NCBI GenBank assembly: GCA_003249795.1
Contig: QKHZ01000261.1
Coordinates: 1 to 39,825 of the forward strand
Direction of reading: 5' to 3'
Length of the DNA stretch: 39,825 nucleotides
DNA from: a bacterium
GTDB taxonomy: Bacteria; Planctomycetota; SZUA-567
In this document: in pieces, positions 33,262-39,825 of the stretch
How the letters are laid out: each line of letters starts with the position of its first letter
How positions within the stretch are numbered: position 1 is the stretch's first letter
Position numbers and translations under genes: made by a program
The notes under the pieces: model-generated
The model's database searches: none
What the model saw: only the letters and a program-made list of their open reading frames with translations
Told to the model about the DNA's origin: nothing

Positions 33262-36200
33262 ATGTTATTATCCCGATTCACTTATGCCTGTTTGCTTCTT
33301 CTGTTTGTGCTAAATGCTGTGCCGCAAGCGTCAGCGCAGGACGCCGCATCAATCCGCAAGGATCTGGAGAAAAATAAACAGGTGTTGACGATGATGGATC
33401 CGGCAAATAACCGTTGGCATGCGCTTCGCGTTGCTGTTAACGGGAACAAAGACGCCCATACGACAACGCGCGATTATGCGACGGAAGAGTATGGTGCTGC
33501 ATGGGACTTTGACACGATGCCGGAAAAACTGAAAGGCCAGAAACATCTGAAAGATCTTCGTGTGGAAGGTGGTTTTTTGAAATTCACGACCGAAGAAGAT
33601 TCAGAGATCTTTTGGGGTGACCATTATCTGAAGAATAATGATTATGGTGAAGAGTGCATCGGCGCGTCGTGGGGCAGCCGCTGGATGCCGATGTTTATCC
33701 GTATTCGTATCAGGCAGTCACTGCCTGAGTCCGACTGGGTGATCAGTATGCGCCCTGCAAACGGGAAGCTCTGGCAATGCCGCAAAAAAACATTTCATCT
33801 CAGCGGAACGGAGTGGCAGGATGTTGAAATGAGTATCAGTGACACTCGCAGTTTTATGTCGTCGCTCAATCTTCACACAAAACAAGCGCACAACAAGGTA
33901 GAGATCGATTCTGTCAGTATTTATACGCCATCGCTGATCCGGGCATACCGGACAAGCGTGCAGATTGACGGGGCAGTTGAGTCGGCGGCTTTTTGCGTCA
34001 ACACTGCGCCAGAATATACGGTTTATATTAATGGGCAGCTTGCTTGCCATGAAGAGCTTGATCATCAAATGATTTCGTATTTGAACCGCTATACCGATAT
34101 GGGACGATTCTTTCAGAAAGGCAAAAACGAGATTGTTGTTCTTGCAGAAGCAAAGACATGGAATGGCGACTGCGATGAGGTTATTCTGGAAGGGGCGGTG
34201 TATGAAACGTCCGGAAATATGCATCTGATCAAGACCGATGCAGACTGGCAGGGGCAGTATGTCGGGGCAGACGGGCAGGTCGCTGAGACGGAGTGGAAAC
34301 CGGTTCGTGTTGCCGGAAAGGTGACGGCGCGGTTTGGTGAGAACGGCTATAACGGCCGCGGATATTTTCTGAATCCGCCGCATTACGGTTTGGTTACGGC
34401 TGCGCCCTTTGCGCGGAAGCTGCCGATTTTTCGCGCTGGCGAAAAGATCGAGTTTGACGTTTCTGTTTACGGCAAAAGTATCAAGGCATCAAGTGTGTTA
34501 AGCTATGCGGTCACTGACGCTCTTGCTGAAAACGCGCCGGTTATTGCAGGTGATTTTGCTGATGACTGCGCAGCGGCTGCTGTGAAAACGCGGCTGTCAT
34601 TTCTTCCGCCTCACCACGGTGTCTATAATATCAAATTTATTTTAAAAGAGAAAGAAAGCGGTACTGTGCTTGAAGAGGCGGAATATGAAGCCGTCGCTGT
34701 CGGGAAAATCGAACAAAAAGAAATCATGGGAACGTCCGCGACAGAAGGGCTTGATCTGAAGCTGATCAAGACAATTGATTGCACAAAACAGGAGCATGAC
34801 GCGCCGATGTTCAGTGGCGACTCGCATGCGAAGGACGTTTCGGCATCAGTGCAGAAGTCGGCTGCAGGCAGCTATCTCACAAGTGGAACCGGCCAGCATG
34901 ATCTCTTGTCGTGGAAACTTGATTTTCCGAATCATCATCGCCCCTTTATGGTCGAAGTGGATTATCCTGATGATGCGCGCCGGATCATTGGCGTCTCTTT
35001 GGGCGGCAACAGTTACTTCGAGCACATCAATAACGATCACGGTAATCGTGAGTGGCCGTTTGCCGCATCCGGAGTGTATACCGGTTTTCAGAATCCGCTG
35101 ACGAATACGATGCAGACGCTTTCGATGATTGTCTATCCGCAGATGCCGGTCGGCACAATCGATATCGTCAACTATCTGTCCGGTAGCTGCGCTGCCGTCA
35201 GTGCGATCCGCGTGTATGAAATTAACAATGACCTGCCTGCGCTCAAGTTTGGTTCAAAGACTGCGCGACTGACCGGTGTTCACGCTGAGCGCATTACAGA
35301 AATTCCGAATACATTTTATAATGGCGATATGGACTGCATTTTTGCAGACGGACAAAGTCTGTCGAAGTATCCGTTCCACGGGTTTTATAAAGCATGGTAC
35401 ATTACAAATCGCAATTTGATCAAGTATATGCGCTTCTGCGGTGAGAATACTCTGGTCGCGGGGCTTGTGATGTATCGGAGTAAAATGATGTACCCCTCAA
35501 GCGCGCAGGATGGCGTGAAGGCAGATATGGCCGCACTGATGGGCGAGATGTTTTCCGCAAACGATTTGAATCTTCTATTGGGCATCGAGTATGCGATAAC
35601 ACCAGAGATCTTGCAGAAAAACAGAATTACTGACAGTATGATGGCTGAAGGAAAACACAGCTACTTTGAAGTCGACAAAAACGGCAAGCAGATTGTTAAA
35701 TGGCACAAAATCGCCAATGTGAATGAGCAGGAGGTTCAGGACGGATTATACGAGTCGGTCAAAACGCTGTGCGACCTGTATGATCATAATCCCGGCGTCA
35801 AAGGATTTGTCTTCCAGTTGGGTGGGTCATTTCATCCGACCTTCCCCGTTGAGGGCGACGTCGATCCGTTGGACTCTGGTTACTCGGATGCGACAGTTCT
35901 TGCTTTTGAACGTGAAACAGGAATTAACATTCCGGTCGGTCTAAATGATCCGGAGCGTTTTCAGAAGCGCTACAGTTGGCTGATGAAGAATGCAAAAGAC
36001 AAGTGGCTCAAATGGCGCTGCGATAAAGTGTATGAAATCAACCACCGTCTCGGAACAATGATCAAGCGTGCAAATCCGGGCTGGACAATGTACCTGTACA
36101 CGCAGAATAAGGTGGATGACGCTTTTAAAAACAAAATCCCGTTTTCCGACTATCAGCAACACACAGGATTCTGGCCACCGCTGTATCAAGATCCGCTCTT

Positions 36201-37608
36201 CTGCATCGGACGCTATTGCAATGAGACTATCCGGCATCAGTCAGGAGATTTCGGATCCTATTTGAACGATCAGGTGTATTACAGCTCGGATGAAATCAGA
36301 GGACTGTTTACGGATGGTATGCAACGCACTGCGATCAGATCAGGTCCTCAGTTTTATGAGCCGCATTTGGAGTTGCCATCAGAAAAATGGTATTGGCAGC
36401 GGATGCTCAACGGGTCGTACTGCCTGCCGACGGCAGAAAATATCTCTCGCATGTACAATCGAATTCTCTACAAAGAAACGCCATATCTGTTTCTGCAATA
36501 CTGGACGGATATGAATATGGCATGTGGGTTTGAGCAGCAGCGCCGCCTCTTTAATCGAGCCTACAGCGTTTTGCCTGAAGGGAAATATGAAACGCTCCAC
36601 GATAATGGCCTGGACAGTAACTGTCTGATTCGTATCTGTGGCGACACGTTTTTCATCATCAATCTGTTACCACAACCGGCTACGTTTACGCTGACCTGTG
36701 ATGACGCTGCTAATCTGGTTCATCTGACCACAGGGGAAACCATCCCTGTAAAATCGTCCAAGGCTGTCATATCGCTTGCAGCCAATGGTTTGGATGTGTA
36801 CAGGCTTGAACGCGGGACGTTAACCGCAGCGGCATCGGATACACCGCAAGCGATTATTGACCAATGCACAAAAACAAGTGAAGAACTCGCAAATCGAGCA
36901 CAGATGATCGCGTCAAAGCTCGCAGCCGGAAAAGTGAAACCTGAGAGTGTTGATGATGCAAAACAGTTCTGCCGTTTTGCCGGTGAAATTGGAAATGATG
37001 TGACGGCTGAGAAGTATGGCAATGCCTATGCCGTATTGATGGACTATCCGGCAATGCGCCAATTCAGTATCGCCAAAGATCTGGCAAGCCCAGTTAACTG
37101 GTTGGTGATCGGACCTTTTGCGAATGACGGACGAAAGTGTTTTGATTATGTTTATGATGTGGAAAAAGATCTGCTCTCCGACATCATGGAAGAAAGCTAT
37201 GTGGGGCTGGCAGATAAAAGTGTCCGGTGGCAGCCAGTCATTGCCCGCAGCGCTGGTGAACACCGCGGCATCGTCAATCTTATGGAACTGTATGGTGAAG
37301 GCTGTAACTACCAGATTGCGTATGCCTTCACGCAGGTTTACGCTCCAGAAACAACACCGGTGCGGTTGCTGCTTGGAAGTGATGATGGTTTGAAAGTCTG
37401 GATCAATCAAAAACAGGTATTTACCGTCAAGCCCGAGCGCGGACTGATTCCGGAAGAAAACTCAGCAGAGGCGGTACTGCAAAAAGGATGGAATCGTATC
37501 GTGCTGAAGCTGGAAAATAATGTCGGCTCGTGGGGCTTTGCGTTTGATTTGAAAACGATGGATGGCAATGATATTCCAGGGTTGGAATATGCATACAATC
37601 ATAAATGA
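33262..37608 (+). CDS. Very large secreted glycoside-hydrolase-like multidomain protein
   Basis: A 1448-aa protein with ATG preceded by GAGGAAAGGAAG and a clear signal peptide ending in ASA (residues 1-25). The first 350 residues are beta-sandwich modules, including a rhamnosidase-N-like segment (CVNTAPEYTVYINGQLACHEELD near 250). The middle, about 700-1080, looks like a TIM barrel: FHGFYKAWYITNRNLIKYMRF, LNLLLGIEYAITPE, GVKGFVFQLGGSFHP and TVLAFERETGINIP, a pattern seen in GHL10/GH42-like proteins. The last 170 residues form a PA14-like domain (NWLVIGPFANDG at 1278, LLLGSDDGLKVWINQKQV near 1372, GWNRIVLKLEN). A glycan-cleaving role outside the cell is inferred. It follows fusion B and precedes two further secreted-protein genes at 42 nt and then an 8-nt overlap. 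Confidence 0.65.
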   Translation: MLLSRFTYACLLLLFVLNAVPQASAQDAASIRKDLEKNKQVLTMMDPANNRWHALRVAVNGNKDAHTTTRDYATEEYGAAWDFDTMPEKLKGQKHLKDLRVEGGFLKFTTEEDSEIFWGDHYLKNNDYGEECIGASWGSRWMPMFIRIRIRQSLPESDWVISMRPANGKLWQCRKKTFHLSGTEWQDVEMSISDTRSFMSSLNLHTKQAHNKVEIDSVSIYTPSLIRAYRTSVQIDGAVESAAFCVNTAPEYTVYINGQLACHEELDHQMISYLNRYTDMGRFFQKGKNEIVVLAEAKTWNGDCDEVILEGAVYETSGNMHLIKTDADWQGQYVGADGQVAETEWKPVRVAGKVTARFGENGYNGRGYFLNPPHYGLVTAAPFARKLPIFRAGEKIEFDVSVYGKSIKASSVLSYAVTDALAENAPVIAGDFADDCAAAAVKTRLSFLPPHHGVYNIKFILKEKESGTVLEEAEYEAVAVGKIEQKEIMGTSATEGLDLKLIKTIDCTKQEHDAPMFSGDSHAKDVSASVQKSAAGSYLTSGTGQHDLLSWKLDFPNHHRPFMVEVDYPDDARRIIGVSLGGNSYFEHINNDHGNREWPFAASGVYTGFQNPLTNTMQTLSMIVYPQMPVGTIDIVNYLSGSCAAVSAIRVYEINNDLPALKFGSKTARLTGVHAERITEIPNTFYNGDMDCIFADGQSLSKYPFHGFYKAWYITNRNLIKYMRFCGENTLVAGLVMYRSKMMYPSSAQDGVKADMAALMGEMFSANDLNLLLGIEYAITPEILQKNRITDSMMAEGKHSYFEVDKNGKQIVKWHKIANVNEQEVQDGLYESVKTLCDLYDHNPGVKGFVFQLGGSFHPTFPVEGDVDPLDSGYSDATVLAFERETGINIPVGLNDPERFQKRYSWLMKNAKDKWLKWRCDKVYEINHRLGTMIKRANPGWTMYLYTQNKVDDAFKNKIPFSDYQQHTGFWPPLYQDPLFCIGRYCNETIRHQSGDFGSYLNDQVYYSSDEIRGLFTDGMQRTAIRSGPQFYEPHLELPSEKWYWQRMLNGSYCLPTAENISRMYNRILYKETPYLFLQYWTDMNMACGFEQQRRLFNRAYSVLPEGKYETLHDNGLDSNCLIRICGDTFFIINLLPQPATFTLTCDDAANLVHLTTGETIPVKSSKAVISLAANGLDVYRLERGTLTAAASDTPQAIIDQCTKTSEELANRAQMIASKLAAGKVKPESVDDAKQFCRFAGEIGNDVTAEKYGNAYAVLMDYPAMRQFSIAKDLASPVNWLVIGPFANDGRKCFDYVYDVEKDLLSDIMEESYVGLADKSVRWQPVIARSAGEHRGIVNLMELYGEGCNYQIAYAFTQVYAPETTPVRLLLGSDDGLKVWINQKQVFTVKPERGLIPEENSAEAVLQKGWNRIVLKLENNVGSWGFAFDLKTMDGNDIPGLEYAYNHK

Positions 37609-37650
37609 CACGAACTGCATGAACTCAGGTAAACCAGTTTTGGAGTGACA

Positions 37651-38352
37651 ATGAAAATACGACTTCTGATGATAGCGTTAGTCATTCGTTGTCTGCACAC
37701 GTGTTGCTGGGCGGAAGAAATTTATCCGATCGGACGCTTTGACTGGCCTGTGAGTGCATGCGAAGTCAAAGACGGGGACAAAGACGGAAAGTACAAGTGT
37801 GCGATGTTTGTGAAGCAGGGAGAAGCGCAAAAACAGTTTCTGCTGTGGTACGAGGATGGACAGCCGGAAGAGCCTGAAAATGAACCAAAAATTTCGCTGG
37901 ACAGGAAAACGGCTCTGCGTGATGCGGCGCTTTCAATCCAGTTCGATTTTTCGCGACCAAATCCGGATCATTTACATCGCCCCTCGTTTATTGTTCCGAA
38001 AATTCAGATGAAGCAGGCGACAACGTATGAGGCAACGGTATATGTGAAAAGCGAAGTTCCGGATGCGAAGATACGCATTGCACTGATGGGAAATTTTACC
38101 ATTGTTGGTAAAGAGAGGATGCACGGTATTTACAAGTTTTCTGACTATACGGCGTCGACAATGTGGCAGCCGTTTACGGCGACATTGCGCACGGATATGC
38201 GAAAGGACGTTGCGTCTGCGGTAATCAATTACGTCGCTGTGCAATTTAATACCCCTGGCGTTTATCATGTTGGTTCTGTCAGTATCCGTGAAGTCCCTGA
38301 TCTGAAACCACAGGATCAAAGTCAAAACACAGAGAAAGCCGATCATGAATAA
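37651..38352 (+). CDS. Small secreted protein with a carbohydrate-binding-like jelly roll
   Basis: A 233-aa protein. ATG 37651 has GGAG 5 nt upstream, and a signal peptide follows (MKIRLLMIALVIRCLHTCCWAEE). The mature part is one beta-sandwich with QATTYEATVYVKSEVPDAKIRIAL and WQPFTATL, reminiscent of CBM4/9-type modules that bind sugar chains, and ends in a polar tail. No catalytic motif is visible. It overlaps the next gene by 8 nt and stands 42 nt after the 1448-aa gene, so the three are likely one operon. A binding role is inferred. Confidence 0.65.
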   Translation: MKIRLLMIALVIRCLHTCCWAEEIYPIGRFDWPVSACEVKDGDKDGKYKCAMFVKQGEAQKQFLLWYEDGQPEEPENEPKISLDRKTALRDAALSIQFDFSRPNPDHLHRPSFIVPKIQMKQATTYEATVYVKSEVPDAKIRIALMGNFTIVGKERMHGIYKFSDYTASTMWQPFTATLRTDMRKDVASAVINYVAVQFNTPGVYHVGSVSIREVPDLKPQDQSQNTEKADHE

Positions 38353-39825
38353 GCTGATTTCCATAATTTTAAGTTGCATGCTCTTTTTGCAGAACGTTTC
38401 TGCTGAAGATACGATTCCGTTAGGGGAAGTGCCGTGGACGGATGCGGGGTATGTGTACGGCGGTCAGCTTCCGGCAATCGATTTGTCGCTGGAGGGAGAG
38501 CCAATCACAATCTGCGGGACTCAATATCGAAAAGGGATTTCCGGGCATTCGGGCATGAGTATTGTCTATAATCTGTCGGGGAAGGCAACCGCGTTTGAGT
38601 CGCTGGTGGGGATCAATGACACGACACCATCAAAGAAAGCGGATGAGAGAGGAAATGCATTTGTCAGTATTCTTGTGGATCGGAAGGAAGTCTTGCGGCG
38701 AGAACTTCAGTGGGGGAAACCGGCTATTAAAATATGGGTCGATTTAAAAAATGCCCATCAGGTGGAACTGCGCGGTGATTACGGCAAGGATGGATTTTTA
38801 AAACAGCGTGTGACCTTTGCGAATCCGCTTTTTCATGTTCCTGATAAAATAACGTTTCTTGAAACAGAAACGAACTGGCAGCAGCGGGTTGAATCAGAAC
38901 GAAAACGCAGTCCGGCATATCCTGATGCGCCGCAATGGAGAAATTTCCAGATTTCAAAGACAACGCATGGCCCATGGCAAAACTGTTACTCCCTCTCGAA
39001 TGGCGATTGTATGGTTCTGCTTGCGCCCGAATGCGGAGGACGTGTTCTGCAGTTCGGTACTCCCGATACAGGGAATATTTTTATGAACCGGAAACAGCCG
39101 GATCCTGATACCAAGATGAAACGAAATTTGTCTGGTGATTACGGTGGTCTCTTCAGTCGTCCGCAGCCATGTAACTTTTTTATGCCTGCTGATCCGATTC
39201 TGCAACTTGGTTGTTATGATATCGAGTTTCCGGAGGAAGGCGTCGTACTGATGCGCTCAGGCCACAGTCATTACTTCGGCCTTCAATATGAGTATAGAAT
39301 TGAAATGGCAGAACATGGTGCGGAAATTCGCGCGACAATTTCGCATATCAATATATCGGATTATCCGCTGCAGGCTGGGGTCTGGTCACTTGTTCGGTTG
39401 AAGCCTGAGATTCTTCAGGCAATTCTGATGCCGGAAGTTTCTGCTGCGGCACTTCGTGACGATAGCATCAGTCCGCTGGATCTCGTTTCAAAGATCCAGC
39501 ACATAAACGGGTATCGGAGTATTCCGGCGGAGAAAAATTACTATAGTCATAAATACGGGGAACGCTGGGCTGTGTCTTGGCAATCGTTTCCAGTAGTGCC
39601 GCGTATTCTGTACCAGTTGTCTAGTGGTCATCTGTTTGTGAATGAATTTGAAGATCATGCGGACGATCACGCGCAGATGCCTGAATATTCTCCGGCGCAT
39701 ATTTATCTGAACTCAACATTTCTTGAAGCGGAAGCGCATGGGCCGACAAAAGTGCTGCAACCGAATGAAAGGATTTCTTTTCATGAGATATTCAAGATCA
39801 TCCCATCTGTAGGAAGTGATTTGCG
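38345..39825 (+). CDS. Secreted NPCBM plus DUF4380-like protein, 3' end missing
   Basis: An open frame of 493 codons starts at ATG 38345 inside the end of the previous gene (ATGAATAA overlap) and runs off the window. A signal peptide is present (NKLISIILSCMLFLQNVSA). Residues of about 25-160 resemble the NPCBM module: QYRKGISGHSG, ESLVGINDT, AFVSILVDRKEVLRRE and AHQVELRGDYG. From about 205, CYSLSNGDCMVLLAPECGGRVLQFG and GNIFMN match a DUF4380/aldose-epimerase-like beta-sandwich seen beside glycan enzymes. A carbohydrate-binding or modifying role outside the cell is inferred. I read the frame codon by codon and found no stop. Confidence 0.75.
   Translation, partial: MNKLISIILSCMLFLQNVSAEDTIPLGEVPWTDAGYVYGGQLPAIDLSLEGEPITICGTQYRKGISGHSGMSIVYNLSGKATAFESLVGINDTTPSKKADERGNAFVSILVDRKEVLRRELQWGKPAIKIWVDLKNAHQVELRGDYGKDGFLKQRVTFANPLFHVPDKITFLETETNWQQRVESERKRSPAYPDAPQWRNFQISKTTHGPWQNCYSLSNGDCMVLLAPECGGRVLQFGTPDTGNIFMNRKQPDPDTKMKRNLSGDYGGLFSRPQPCNFFMPADPILQLGCYDIEFPEEGVVLMRSGHSHYFGLQYEYRIEMAEHGAEIRATISHINISDYPLQAGVWSLVRLKPEILQAILMPEVSAAALRDDSISPLDLVSKIQHINGYRSIPAEKNYYSHKYGERWAVSWQSFPVVPRILYQLSSGHLFVNEFEDHADDHAQMPEYSPAHIYLNSTFLEAEAHGPTKVLQPNERISFHEIFKIIPSVGSDL

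Noticed and set aside
1-39825. tRNA, rRNA, CRISPR arrays, transposases, integrases
   Set aside because: I looked for these by eye on both strands and recognised none.

Overview
The window looks like a chromosomal stretch from a Gram-negative, glycan-degrading bacterium of the Lentisphaerota (Victivallis-like) or a close PVC relative. This placement is inferred from content, not from a marker gene. Three genes encode pseudopilin-like proteins with the [11 protein letters not shown] membrane motif. Each stands directly upstream of a gene for a secreted enzyme or enzyme-like protein, and many very large glycoside-hydrolase-like proteins carry no SusC/SusD partners. No rRNA, tRNA, CRISPR array, insertion sequence or phage gene was recognised.

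Left part (1-15.5 kb) is mostly housekeeping. It starts with a truncated helical-repeat protein (+), which converges on a GH141-like beta-helix protein (-). Then come recQ (+), an EAL-domain c-di-GMP phosphodiesterase with a C-terminal Cache/PAS-like domain (+), and a convergent pair aroA plus amidohydrolase (-). A secreted OB-fold/TPR protein (+) ends in a strong terminator and is followed by murD, whose 3' end overlaps a membrane-anchored SGNH hydrolase.

Right part (15.5-39.8 kb) is a polysaccharide-utilisation-like region. On the plus strand there are three pseudopilin/enzyme pairs: 15700-17184 with a 1343-aa GH-A-like secreted enzyme, 29269-30144 with a class-C-beta-lactamase-like serine hydrolase, and 31802-33139 with a 1448-aa secreted enzyme. 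The third pair is followed by a small carbohydrate-binding protein and an NPCBM-containing protein that runs off the window. Between the first and second pairs lies a minus-strand run of GH38-like alpha-mannosidase, sialate O-acetylesterase-type esterase and GH106-like rhamnosidase. The large plus-strand enzymes carry signal peptides. The GH38-, GH106- and GH141-like proteins do not, which suggests outside cleavage followed by inside processing of a rhamnose-, fucose- or mannose-containing glycan.

The most unusual feature is that two of the three pseudopilins (15700-17184 and 31802-33139) begin with a complete AbiEi-type antitoxin/winged-helix regulator of about 190 residues, fused in frame upstream of the pilin membrane segment. 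The leaders are 241 and 239 residues long. Both genes also hold an in-frame internal ATG with a Shine-Dalgarno-like sequence at almost the same codon (201 and 200), which could yield a separate short-leader pseudopilin. No AbiEii toxin gene is present. Prepilin peptidase normally cuts on the cytoplasmic face, so processing could release the DNA-binding half. This would be a membrane-tethered regulator tied to pilus assembly and enzyme expression, and I know of no description of such a system.
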